Assembly (NCBI GenBank): GCA_023140195.1
Contig: JAGLME010000018.1
Coordinates: 186,001-250,000, forward strand
Direction of reading: 5' to 3'
Source: Thermoplasmata archaeon
Lineage (GTDB): Archaea > Thermoplasmatota > Thermoplasmata > RBG-16-68-12 > SOIM01
Length of the DNA stretch: 64,000 nucleotides
The position numbers and the translations under genes are program-made. A model generated the notes under the pieces. That model saw nothing but the letters and a program-made list of their open reading frames with translations. It did no database searches and was not told the origin of the DNA. Positions 17,510 to 25,962 of this stretch are shown here, piece after piece (the stretch's first letter is position 1; every line of letters starts with the position of its first letter).

Positions 17510-18849
17510 AAGCGTATCCTCCCTATTCCGCGGTACACCATATCATCTGGGATGTCGTCTGGATCATACACGTTCCGGGTGTCAACGATGACGCAGTTCT
17601 TTGCGGTCAACTCCCGGATTCTCTGCAATGGTATGTCCCTTATAGAATCATGATCTGTAGCGATGACAACACACTCGGCTCCCGCTAGCGCGTCCTCCAG
17701 GGAGGAGCTGGCCATACCAAGCAGGTCGTTCACGGCATCTTCCTCGACTATCGGGTCATGGACCCTGAGGTTCGCACCCCGCTCCTGCAACATGCTCGCG
17801 ATCTCGATCGACGGGCTCTGTCTGGTGTCCCCGATGTTGGGCTTGAAGGCAAGGCCAAGTACGGCTATCCTGGAACCTTCTATCGATTTCCCTGCTTCCT
17901 TCAGGCCGTCCTCAATGAGCTCCACCGTGTGCATCGGCATCGAGTTGTTCACGTACCGTCCGGCGAGGATCACCCTTGGTTCGTAGCCGAGTTCTCTGGA
18001 TTTGTGTGTCAGGTAATATGGATCCGCAGGAAGGCAGTGTCCTCCCACCCCAGGACCTGGGTACATCTTGATGAAGTTCCATTTGGTGGAAGCGGCCTCT
18101 ATTACGTCGATAACGTCCACGCCCATCTTCTCGAAGATGAGCGACAATTCGTTGAACAAGGCGATGTTCAGGTCTCTCTGAACGTTCTCCACCACCTTTG
18201 CAGCCTCGGCGGTCTTGATGTTCCTTACCAGATACACTTCCTTGACAATGGAATCGAAGAGCAGTTTGACTGTTTCCGACCAGGCCTCCGAGTTCCCGGC
18301 TGCTATCCTTACCATCTTCTCCATGGTGTGCTCCGAGTCCGCGGGGTTGAACCTCTCGGGGCAGTAGCCCAGTCCGAAATCCTCCGGTGTCTTAAGACCC
18401 GACTTCTCTAGTATCGGCTTCACCACTTCCTCTGTCGTCCCGGGATAGGTAGTGGACTCGAGGACCACTAGCTGACCCTCTTTCAGCCCTTGTGATACAG
18501 ATTCGGACGCTGCCATGACATAGCTCAGATCAGGTTCCTTGGCGTCGGTGACCGGGGTAGGAACCACGATGGAAACGACATCGCATCCGGATACGGCGCT
18601 GGCAACGTCTGTGGTCGCCTTCAACTTGCCTTCCAGTCCCTTCAGACGTTCGTCAATTATCATGTCCTTCAGCGGGGATTCGCCTCTGTTGATCGCGTCC
18701 ACCTTTCTCTTGTCCACGTCGACGCCAAGGACCTCGAACCCCTGCTCACAGAAGGCCACGGCCGTGGGCAGACCGGCGTATCCCAGCCCCACAATGCATA
18801 TCTTGGCCGTCCTGTCCTCTATCTTCCTCTTGAGGTTCTCCGGATGCAA
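17506..18849 (-). CDS. Nucleotide-sugar 6-dehydrogenase (UDP-GlcNAc/ManNAc type)
   Basis: The protein has 447 residues from TTG 18849, chosen because AGGAG lies eight bases upstream and the promoter TATA at 18887-18896 excludes the longer frame from 18918. The NAD site is KICIVGLGYAGLPTA, followed by VVPTPVTD and YCPERFNPADSEHTM. The catalytic cysteine lies in GPGVGGHCLPADPYY. The C-terminal domain has GLAFKPNIGDTRQSPS. Such enzymes oxidise the C6 hydroxyl of a UDP-sugar to a uronic acid with two NAD+. The motif set favours the WecC/WbpA branch over UDP-glucose dehydrogenase, but the substrate is not proven. It is the first gene of a two-gene operon with the epimerase. Confidence 0.88.
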   Translation of the reverse strand: MHPENLKRKIEDRTAKICIVGLGYAGLPTAVAFCEQGFEVLGVDVDKRKVDAINRGESPLKDMIIDERLKGLEGKLKATTDVASAVSGCDVVSIVVPTPVTDAKEPDLSYVMAASESVSQGLKEGQLVVLESTTYPGTTEEVVKPILEKSGLKTPEDFGLGYCPERFNPADSEHTMEKMVRIAAGNSEAWSETVKLLFDSIVKEVYLVRNIKTAEAAKVVENVQRDLNIALFNELSLIFEKMGVDVIDVIEAASTKWNFIKMYPGPGVGGHCLPADPYYLTHKSRELGYEPRVILAGRYVNNSMPMHTVELIEDGLKEAGKSIEGSRIAVLGLAFKPNIGDTRQSPSIEIASMLQERGANLRVHDPIVEEDAVNDLLGMASSSLEDALAGAECVVIATDHDSIRDIPLQRIRELTAKNCVIVDTRNVYDPDDIPDDMVYRGIGRIRF

Positions 18850-18886
18850 TCCAAAATCTCCTGAACGGGACAGAGAATACCACCGA

Positions 18887-18896
18887 CTTAAATAAT
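18887..18896 (-). promoter_or_regulatory. TATA box of the dehydrogenase-epimerase operon
   Basis: Read leftward, ATTATTTAAG lies about 40 bases before TTG 18849. A second, weaker TATTTAGA at 18928-18935 faces right and could serve the divergent glycosyltransferase gene at 18970. Confidence 0.55.
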
Positions 18897-18969
18897 TTGT
18901 TAGTTGCCATTCATCCAATCGAAAAGGTATTTAGAGAACCAGTTCATTGTGCGCCAGCAGAGGCTCCTG

Positions 18970-20076
18970 ATGAAGATAGCCATGATTCGGTCCAGGAACA
19001 GGGTGGTGATGCGACACATCAAGGACTCGTTGTCCGAGAGAGGGCACGATGTAACCTTGTACAGCATCCTTTTCAAGGGCGTGGACATGGAGGCCTATCC
19101 AGGCGAGGTGGTCGTGGGGAGGTTCCCCAACTGGGCGGACAGGAAGAGGTTCGGAACACTGCTTGGCTACGGAAGGTATCTGGCAAGACTGGCTCGAACT
19201 GTGGATGATGCGGATGTCATACTCGCCAGGAACGTTTTCCCATGCGGACACGGAGGCGTTATGCTCCAGAAGCTGAAAGAGATACCGAGCGTCCTGATGC
19301 TTCAGGGTGAGAACGACCTGTTCAACTTCGACGAGGCCCACTGGACGGTGGACAGATTGAGGCCGGTCGTGGTGAAGGAGTCAAGGATGATCATCGCTCA
19401 GACCGGTTACCAGAGGGATTATCTTCAGAAAGAGTACGGCGTCAGCCCTGTCGTTCTCCCGAACGGCGTGGACGTGGCAAGGTTCGGGACGGCAGCCAGG
19501 GAAGAGGCGAGGAGCGATCTGGGCTTGACCGTTTCAGGTAAGCTGATGATCTGTGTGAGCGGACTGCTTCCGTTCAAGGGTCAGGACGATCTCATAAGGG
19601 CCTTCGCCCGGGTCCATGAGAGTATGCCGGATTCCAAACTCCTTCTCATAGGGGACGGACCTGAGGCAAAGGAGCTCAAGAGGATTGCCAGGGACTTGGG
19701 AGTGCGCGACGATGTCCAGTTCGAGGGATGGGTACCATTCGAGAAGATGCCCCTTTACCTTTCTTCCTCGGATCTGTTCGTGCACCCTTCCGCCAGCGAG
19801 GGCTTTCCCAACGTGGTCTTGGAGGCCATGGCATCCGGTCTTCCAGTTGTCATGACGAACGTAGTCGGCATGAACACCGTCTTCGAGGACGGCATGAACT
19901 GCTTCTTCGTTCCACCGAGGGATGAGAAGGCCCTGGAAGAGAAGATGCTGATCTTGCTCAGGGACGATTTACTTGCCGAGGATATGGGCACGAGGAACCT
20001 TGAGCACGTCAAGGAGTTCGATTGGGCCATATTCGCAAAGAAGCTGGAAGGCATCCTGGAGGAAGTCATCCAATAA
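18970..20076 (+). CDS. Glycosyltransferase family 4
   Basis: The protein has 368 residues from ATG 18970 (MKIAMIRSRN, the normal GT4 opening); the open frame reaches back to 18904 but that part contains the promoter. Diagnostic segments are VLPNGVDVARFG, SGLLPFKGQDDLIRAF, IGDGPEAKELKRIARDLG, VQFEGWVPFEKMPLYLSSSD, and the E-x7-E signature SEGFPNVVLEAMASGLPVV. It is a retaining GT-B enzyme that would add a sugar from a nucleotide donor to a surface glycan. It is transcribed away from the dehydrogenase operon. Confidence 0.9.
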   Translation: MKIAMIRSRNRVVMRHIKDSLSERGHDVTLYSILFKGVDMEAYPGEVVVGRFPNWADRKRFGTLLGYGRYLARLARTVDDADVILARNVFPCGHGGVMLQKLKEIPSVLMLQGENDLFNFDEAHWTVDRLRPVVVKESRMIIAQTGYQRDYLQKEYGVSPVVLPNGVDVARFGTAAREEARSDLGLTVSGKLMICVSGLLPFKGQDDLIRAFARVHESMPDSKLLLIGDGPEAKELKRIARDLGVRDDVQFEGWVPFEKMPLYLSSSDLFVHPSASEGFPNVVLEAMASGLPVVMTNVVGMNTVFEDGMNCFFVPPRDEKALEEKMLILLRDDLLAEDMGTRNLEHVKEFDWAIFAKKLEGILEEVIQ

Positions 20077-20101
20077 GGTCAGAAGCCCCCTTCCACTATG
20101 T

Positions 20102-20109
20102 TTTTATAT
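20102..20109 (+). promoter_or_regulatory. TATA box, leaderless promoter
   Basis: TTTATATC is about 25 bases before the ATGs at 20126 and 20135, so the transcript probably begins at or next to the start codon. Confidence 0.55.
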
Positions 20110-20125
20110 CACTCTCCTTTTTTCA

Positions 20126-20617
20126 ATGCCCATCATGGTCCAGTTCAAGAAGGCTTTGATGACCTATATCTGGAGGATCCAGCAGAGCCAGATGATAATC
20201 AGCATCGGGTTCTGGAGCCTGACGTTGACTGGTATCTTCTATCAGTACATCGCTCCGTTGTTCGACATCTACCTGGGCGTGCCGCAAGAGAACGTGTTCT
20301 TGGGGATGCTCCTTCTTTTGTTCATAGTTCTGGCCGGCGTGGTGATCATCGGGTTCGCGTACGATAGAATCTTCAAACTCTGGCAGGAGTCATCCGTCGT
20401 CAATGTGGAAAGGAACCCCTATTCCCGGCTCCTCATGATGCCTAAGGAGATCCTTCTCTGGAAAAGATGTCAACTGAGAATTCTCAAGGAAGTTTCAAAG
20501 GACGATCCGGAGGCCCAGAAGGACATCGAGTTCATGGACAGATGGTTCGACAAGCTTCTGGAGGACCCCAAGATAGCAGCGCAGGTCGAGGAGACCGAGA
20601 AGACAATTATGTCCTAG
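20126..20617 (+). CDS. Small two-pass membrane protein of unknown function
   Basis: The protein has 163 residues from ATG 20126; ATG 20135 is an equally good leaderless start. Two hydrophobic segments at about residues 22-45 and 52-75 are separated by a short loop (DIYLGVPQ), and the rest is a charged helical tail (ERNPYSRLLMMPKEILLWKRCQLRILKEVS). I do not recognise the family. It sits between the glycan island and the smc operon and has its own promoter. Confidence 0.6.
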   Translation: MPIMVQFKKALMTYIWRIQQSQMIISIGFWSLTLTGIFYQYIAPLFDIYLGVPQENVFLGMLLLLFIVLAGVVIIGFAYDRIFKLWQESSVVNVERNPYSRLLMMPKEILLWKRCQLRILKEVSKDDPEAQKDIEFMDRWFDKLLEDPKIAAQVEETEKTIMS

Positions 20618-20643
20618 ATTCCACTACTGGACACGTCGCAACA

Positions 20644-20652
20644 TTTATATAT
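20644..20652 (+). promoter_or_regulatory. Promoter of the smc-scpA-scpB operon
   Basis: TTTATATAT followed by GGTCT. The predicted start is about 20672-20675, exactly where a palindrome begins. The leader of about 95 bases holds no ORF. Confidence 0.65.
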
Positions 20653-20674
20653 GGTCTTCCTTATACAGCCAATT

Positions 20675-20693
20675 GTCCGACAAAACGTCGGAC
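20675..20693. promoter_or_regulatory. Perfect palindrome at the smc transcription start (possible operator)
   Basis: GTCCGAC and GTCGGAC are seven-base arms around AAAAC. A near twin (GTCAGAC-4-GTCTGAC) occupies the same position relative to a TATATATGGTCT promoter at 45217-45234. It could be a repressor site or a hairpin in the leader RNA. Confidence 0.55.
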
Positions 20694-20770
20694 TAGCAGA
20701 AGGGAATCAATGGGATGGATAGAACAGCAATTGCCAGTCAGTCCACATTTTCCCAACTACGGTGATTTCA

Positions 20771-23700
20771 ATGTTCCTCAGAGAAGTAGAGATGGAGAAC
20801 TTCAAGTCCTTCCGAAAAAAGACCGTGATACCGTTTCTAGAGGGCTACACTACGGTTACTGGCCCGAACGGCAGTGGAAAATCGAACATCTCTGACGCGA
20901 TACTTTTCGTACTTGGTCCTCGGAGCTCCAAGCTCATTCGGGCCGGGCGTCTGACAGATTTGATATTCAACGGTGGGAAATCCGGCAGGAGGGGAAAGCA
21001 CTGCAAGGTATCCCTTGTCTTCGACAACACAGACAGGACCATACCCATAGATTCTGACATAGTCAAGCTCACGAGATTCGTGAAGGTCTCCACGTCCACC
21101 CCGGACGGATACTATTCCTACTTCTACGTGAATGGTAAGAAGTCCAGCCTTTCCGAATTCGATTCTCTCTTGGCCCACGCCCGGATAAGCGCCGACGGAT
21201 ACAACATAGTACAGCAGGGGGATGTCTCCCGGATAGTCGCTATAGGGAACGTCGATCGGAGGAGGATCCTGGACAGCATCGCCGGGATAACCAAGTTCGA
21301 CGACGACATTGCCAGGGCCGACAAGAAGAGGGAAGAAGTGGAAGGCAACCTGGAACGCATAGGCATCATCATCGATGAGATAAGGAGGCAGATCCGCCAA
21401 CTGGACAAGGACCGGTCCGGCGCAATGAGGTACAAGGCGCTCAAGGACAGGCTGAGCATTGCGAAAGCCCAGATGGTGGTCAAGAACACAGAGATGATCG
21501 AGGCCGAGATAAACGGCATCAGAGAGAACATCAGGAAGTTCGAGGGCGAGAAGGAGAACCTCAACCGGAAGAGGGCCGAGCTCAAGGAGAGGCTGGGTGA
21601 GGCGGAAGTGGAGCTCGAGAAGTTCGAGAACAAGATCGCGGAGAAGGGCGGAGAAGAAGCCAGGGAAATGAAGAAGAAGATGGACCAGCTCAGGATCGAG
21701 AGGGCAAGGGCCGAGGACGCCGTCGAGACGCTCACCGAGGACAACTCCAGACTCAAGCAAGATGTCAAAGAGGTCCAGGAGGAGAAGAAGAAGGTCGATG
21801 ATGAGGTCTCCAAACTCAACCAAGAGAAGGAGACCGCCGAGAGCAGATTCAACGAGCTGGAAGAGGTCCTGAAAGAGAAGAACGAGGAGCTGTCCACGTT
21901 GGAGGAATCGGCATCGGAGTCCGATGACCATATGCTCACCCTAAGAAAGGGCGTCATATCCCTGGAGAAACAGGTGGACCAGACAAAGGACGAGATCCAC
22001 AACCTCACCTTGGAGGATGACCGATCAAACGACAAGATCGAGAGGATACAGACCGAGGTTGCCCAGATCGAGGAAGACCTCAAGACATACGGGTTCGAGC
22101 TCAAGGACGCTCAGTGGCAGATCAGCGAGATCAACTCGACGACCAAGGATTCGAAGAAGAACGCCGGCTCACTCAGGGAAGAACACGATTCACAGAGAGA
22201 ACTGGAGGCCAAGCTTGCCCAGCAGGCTCAGGAACTTGAAGATGCGATACGGTCATTGACCCGGGAATACAACAACCTGAAGGCGGAGGCGGAAGCGGCC
22301 GCGTCAGTTGAGAAAGGGTACAACCGGGCAGTGATGGCCCTGCTGGAGGCCAGGGACACGGGCGAGCTGAAAGGCATCCACGGAACGGTCGCGGAACTCT
22401 GCGAGGTGGATACGAAGTTCGAGACTGCTGTCAAGGTGGCGGCCGGGGGACGATTGCAGGCCATGGTGGTGGACACGGACCATACCGGGGGCGAATGCAT
22501 CAATTACCTCAAGAAGAAGAACCTGGGCAGGGCGATATTCCTACCGCTGAACAAGATGCTCCCAGGAAGACCAAGAGGCAAGGCAGTTCTGGCACAGAAG
22601 GAATCCCTGGGATACGCCGTCGATCTCATCAAGTATGATGAGAAGTTCAAGAACGCGTTCTGGTACGTTTTCACGGACACGATCATCGTAGAGAACCTCA
22701 AAGAGGCCAGGAGGCTCATGGGCGGGGTGAGGATAGCCACCGCCCAGGGTGAGCTGATAGAGGCCAGCGGCGCAATGGTCGGCGGAACGCTCCGGAAGAG
22801 TTCGCTCAAGTTCGGGGCACCGAGCAAGAAGGAGATCAAGAAGGTCTCAGAAAGGCTCCGAAGGGCGATCGAGGAATCCGACAACGTCGCTCAGGAGCTC
22901 CAGCAGGTTCGCTCCGAGATACAGGGCATGGAATCCAACCTGAAGGAAGCCGAGGACGTTTCCGAATCATCACAGATCAAGATAGGCGCATTGAGAGCGA
23001 AGGAAAAGGAGTTCAAATCAAAGGTCAAGACCCTCCAGAAAGAACTCGAGAAGAAGAAACAGGAGCTCCAGGAAGCCGAGGAAAGGGTCAAAACCTCAAC
23101 AGAGGAGATCGAGAAGGTCACACAACAGCTCGAGAAGCTCAAGACCAAGAGGGACGACGAGAAGCGGAAGATAGTCACTTCATCACCTCAAGAGCTCCAA
23201 AGGAAACTGACGAAGCTCCAGTCCGCCAAATCCAAGATGCTGGACGAGAGGAACGAGATAAGGTCCAAGCTGGAGACCGTTCAGACACAGCTAGATGTTG
23301 TGACCGACAGGATGAACGAGCTTGACTCTCGGATAGATCACAACCGGGAGCAGATCAAGAGTAACAACTCAAGAATCGAGGCATCGAAGAAGAAGCATGA
23401 GGAGTTCGAGCACCAGGTACGCGCAATGGAGAAGATCGAGGATTCCATGGGCAACGAGGTCAGGGAGCTCCGGGACAAGAGGGACGCGGCCTACAAGACA
23501 AAGACCGGAATCGAGAGCGAGATAGACAAGAACATTCACAAGTTGAACACCAAAGAGGATTTCGTCCTTGGACTGCAGTCCCAGCTTAACGTGGGCGAGA
23601 CCAAGCTGGCTGAGGCCAATCAGGAACTCGAGGAACTGGATGCGGATGTAGGCGAGGAACTGCCACCGGCAGAAGAGCTTACACAGACGATGAACGAATG

Positions 23701-24364
23701 TGAGGTCGCAATGGAGACATTGGGCCCGGTGAACCTCAGGGCCTTGGAGGACTTCGATCAGCAGCAGGGACGGCACAAGGAGCTGAGCGAGGAGTACAAG
23801 CAGTTGGGGTCACAGAAGAGGGACCTTGTCAAGCTGGTGGAGAAGCTAAACGAGAGGAAGAAGGACGGCCTGTACAACGTCTTCCACGGCATCAACGAGC
23901 AGTTCAGCAGGGTTTACAGCGAACTATCTGGAGGCGGCGAGGCAGAGCTCATCCTAGAGAACGAGCAGGAACCGTTCGAAGGAGGTCTCATAATCAAGGC
24001 GAAGCCACCCAACAAGAAGGTGCATAGACTGGAAGCACTCTCAGGCGGCGAGAAGAGCCTTGTATCCATGGCCTTCATCTTTGCCATTCAGCAGTTCGAC
24101 CCATCACCGTTCTACCTGCTTGATGAGGTGGACCAGAACCTGGATGCGATCAATGCGGAGAAGGTCGCCGGTATGATCAAGAGGAACTCGGCCACCGCTC
24201 AGTTCGTCCAGGTCTCCTTGAGAAAGGTCACCCTGAAGGAATCAGATCACATCATCGGGGTCACCATGCAGACGTCTGGAGTGTCTGACGTCATAATGAG
24301 GGTCAACATCGGCGAGATCCCAGAAGAAGAAGCCGTGCGCGAAGTGGAGGAGGTCGCGGCTTGA
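20771..24364 (+). CDS. smc: Chromosome segregation ATPase SMC
   Basis: The protein has 1197 residues, the usual SMC length. ATG 20771 is preferred over GTG 20762 because GGTGAT (20761-20766) is its ribosome site. The N-terminal ATPase half has Walker A GPNGSGKSN at 31-39. Two long coiled coils (about 170-510 and 670-1010) flank a hinge at about 530-650 (GIHGTVAELC, GGRLQAMVVD). The C-terminal half has the signature LSGGEKSLVSM near 1089 and Walker B FYLLDEVDQNLD near 1115. SMC dimers with the kleisin ScpA and ScpB fold and segregate the chromosome by ATP-driven loop formation. scpA overlaps its stop by four bases, so the three subunits are translated together. Confidence 0.98.
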   Translation: MFLREVEMENFKSFRKKTVIPFLEGYTTVTGPNGSGKSNISDAILFVLGPRSSKLIRAGRLTDLIFNGGKSGRRGKHCKVSLVFDNTDRTIPIDSDIVKLTRFVKVSTSTPDGYYSYFYVNGKKSSLSEFDSLLAHARISADGYNIVQQGDVSRIVAIGNVDRRRILDSIAGITKFDDDIARADKKREEVEGNLERIGIIIDEIRRQIRQLDKDRSGAMRYKALKDRLSIAKAQMVVKNTEMIEAEINGIRENIRKFEGEKENLNRKRAELKERLGEAEVELEKFENKIAEKGGEEAREMKKKMDQLRIERARAEDAVETLTEDNSRLKQDVKEVQEEKKKVDDEVSKLNQEKETAESRFNELEEVLKEKNEELSTLEESASESDDHMLTLRKGVISLEKQVDQTKDEIHNLTLEDDRSNDKIERIQTEVAQIEEDLKTYGFELKDAQWQISEINSTTKDSKKNAGSLREEHDSQRELEAKLAQQAQELEDAIRSLTREYNNLKAEAEAAASVEKGYNRAVMALLEARDTGELKGIHGTVAELCEVDTKFETAVKVAAGGRLQAMVVDTDHTGGECINYLKKKNLGRAIFLPLNKMLPGRPRGKAVLAQKESLGYAVDLIKYDEKFKNAFWYVFTDTIIVENLKEARRLMGGVRIATAQGELIEASGAMVGGTLRKSSLKFGAPSKKEIKKVSERLRRAIEESDNVAQELQQVRSEIQGMESNLKEAEDVSESSQIKIGALRAKEKEFKSKVKTLQKELEKKKQELQEAEERVKTSTEEIEKVTQQLEKLKTKRDDEKRKIVTSSPQELQRKLTKLQSAKSKMLDERNEIRSKLETVQTQLDVVTDRMNELDSRIDHNREQIKSNNSRIEASKKKHEEFEHQVRAMEKIEDSMGNEVRELRDKRDAAYKTKTGIESEIDKNIHKLNTKEDFVLGLQSQLNVGETKLAEANQELEELDADVGEELPPAEELTQTMNECEVAMETLGPVNLRALEDFDQQQGRHKELSEEYKQLGSQKRDLVKLVEKLNERKKDGLYNVFHGINEQFSRVYSELSGGGEAELILENEQEPFEGGLIIKAKPPNKKVHRLEALSGGEKSLVSMAFIFAIQQFDPSPFYLLDEVDQNLDAINAEKVAGMIKRNSATAQFVQVSLRKVTLKESDHIIGVTMQTSGVSDVIMRVNIGEIPEEEAVREVEEVAA

Positions 24365-25287
24365 ACGAGCAATACGAGGCGGTCCTGAACCATTTGCTCT
24401 TCCACAAATCCATCATCAGCGAGGATGACGACTCCGAGAGGATAGACAGATACCTCCACATGGTACATGACATTGACAAAGGAATGCACATAGTCGTGGA
24501 TGACCCCTTCGAGAAGAGCATCGCGGCCGCATTTGAGCTGGTCATCGAGCACATGTTCGACCCCTGGGATATCAATCTCCGTGAGTTCACCAAGATGTAC
24601 TTGAAGCAGGTCAAGAAAGGAGGCTATGTCAACTTCGTTGTCGCAGGGAAGCTTGTGCTGATGGCTTGGTCCATCCTCAAGCTTCAAAGCGAGGAGGTTC
24701 TGGTTCTGGCAGATCCCCCAAAGCAAGAAGAAGAGAACTACTTCGGTGACTGGGAGTTTGACTCAGGCATTTATCAGGAATCCGAGGACCTCGACTTCAC
24801 TCACGCCGTCCTGAACAAACCCAGCCCTCCGATTCACGACCCCATTAGGACCCAGAACCAGAGACCGGTCACACTGATCGAGCTCGTGGACGCCTTTGAT
24901 GAGGCCAGAAAGGAAGCTGAGCTTCAAGTGACCATCAATGAGCTGAGGAAGAAGGCAAGGCCCGAGAGGCCTCCGGACTTCTCCGAGAAGATCCACAAGG
25001 AGGATCTCAACGAGGACATGGCCCTCACCTGGAACAGGCTTTGCCGGTTCGATGGCCATCCGATACCACTTCACGACCTCTACAACCACGACATCTGGGA
25101 CAGGGTCACCGTCTTCGTGTCAGCGCTCTTCCTGGCCAATATGAATAAGGTGAAGATCTGGCAGAGGAAGTTCCCTTACGGTGAAATAATGATTAAGAGG
25201 CTGGTCGAACCTGAGGACGGCCTCACAATGCTCTCCGAGGATGCCCTTGAAGAGGATATGATACAAACCAAAGTTGCGGTGGTATGA
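24361..25287 (+). CDS. scpA: Segregation and condensation protein A (kleisin)
   Basis: The protein has 308 residues. It begins at TTG 24361, overlapping the smc stop as TTGA. The N-terminal helical domain (YEAVLNHLLFHKSI, DINLREFTKMYLKQV, GYVNFVVAGKLVLMAWSILKLQSEEVL) matches ScpA, which binds the SMC neck. The C-terminal part (ITVFVSALFLANMNKVKIWQ-type winged helix, VTVFVSALFLANM) binds the SMC cap. The middle linker is charged. It bridges the two SMC heads in the condensin-like complex. Confidence 0.92.
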   Translation: MNEQYEAVLNHLLFHKSIISEDDDSERIDRYLHMVHDIDKGMHIVVDDPFEKSIAAAFELVIEHMFDPWDINLREFTKMYLKQVKKGGYVNFVVAGKLVLMAWSILKLQSEEVLVLADPPKQEEENYFGDWEFDSGIYQESEDLDFTHAVLNKPSPPIHDPIRTQNQRPVTLIELVDAFDEARKEAELQVTINELRKKARPERPPDFSEKIHKEDLNEDMALTWNRLCRFDGHPIPLHDLYNHDIWDRVTVFVSALFLANMNKVKIWQRKFPYGEIMIKRLVEPEDGLTMLSEDALEEDMIQTKVAVV

Positions 25288-25791
25288 TTGAAGGATGAAT
25301 CCGTAGTTGAAGCTGCCCTGTTCTGTGCCGGAAAACCGATCGAGGCCGAGGAGATTGCCGAGTCCGTCGGAATGGAGATGGACGAGGTGAAAGCCTCACT
25401 GAAGAAGCTCGTCAAGGACTATTCATCCAATGGCGGCGCCATCGAGATTGTCAAGGTGGGCAGGAAGCACGTGATGCAGCTGAAGGGAGAGTACGCGGAA
25501 CGCGTCTCCTTGATGGCGGACACAGAGATATCCAAGGACCTGCTGAAGACGGCAGCCCTCATCGCATATCATCAACCCGTCATGCAGAGCAGTCTCCATA
25601 AGATGGTGGGAGGCAAGGCCTATGAACATGTCAAGGAGCTCAAGGAGCGCAACCTGATACTGACCCGGCCAAAGGGGAACAGCTTGGAGCTCTCCACGAG
25701 CAAGTCATTTCCGGATCACTTCGGCATCGACGCCACCAACAGAGATGAGATCAAGAAGTGGTTTCAGGAACAAATCCAGAACCCGCAGTGA
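25288..25791 (+). CDS. scpB: Segregation and condensation protein B
   Basis: The protein has 167 residues and starts with TTG immediately after the scpA stop. It has the tandem winged-helix pattern of ScpB: VVEAALFCAGKPIEAEEIAES, then LLKTAALIAYHQPVMQSSL and VKELKERNLILTRPKG. Two copies bind the ScpA linker and stabilise the complex. The last 20 residues are a charged tail. Confidence 0.92.
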   Translation: MKDESVVEAALFCAGKPIEAEEIAESVGMEMDEVKASLKKLVKDYSSNGGAIEIVKVGRKHVMQLKGEYAERVSLMADTEISKDLLKTAALIAYHQPVMQSSLHKMVGGKAYEHVKELKERNLILTRPKGNSLELSTSKSFPDHFGIDATNRDEIKKWFQEQIQNPQ

Positions 25792-25840
25792 CAGAGGGAC
25801 CCATGCTAGGGATATGCAACGTCTGGGCCAAATCTAAATC

Positions 25841-25848
25841 TATAAATA
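25841..25848 (+). promoter_or_regulatory. TATA box of the 1491-residue repeat protein
   Basis: TATAAATA, a consensus-quality box, predicts transcription near 25868 and a leader of about 95 bases. The repeat gene therefore has its own promoter despite following scpB by 171 bases. Confidence 0.65.
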
Positions 25849-25962
25849 GTCAGCAAAACATACTTTTTCCTGACATAAACGCAACTAGCTTCAGTAAGAT
25901 AGATATAGGCCTGCTAGCAAAAGGGTTGTTGAGAGAGAGATCGCAGAGTTGGAGTTGAAAGA

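Noticed and set aside
20837..21931. Long minus-strand frame of 364 codons opposite smc
   Set aside because: It is a shadow of the coiled-coil codon pattern of smc; the product has no fold-like pattern and no ribosome site, and smc is certain.
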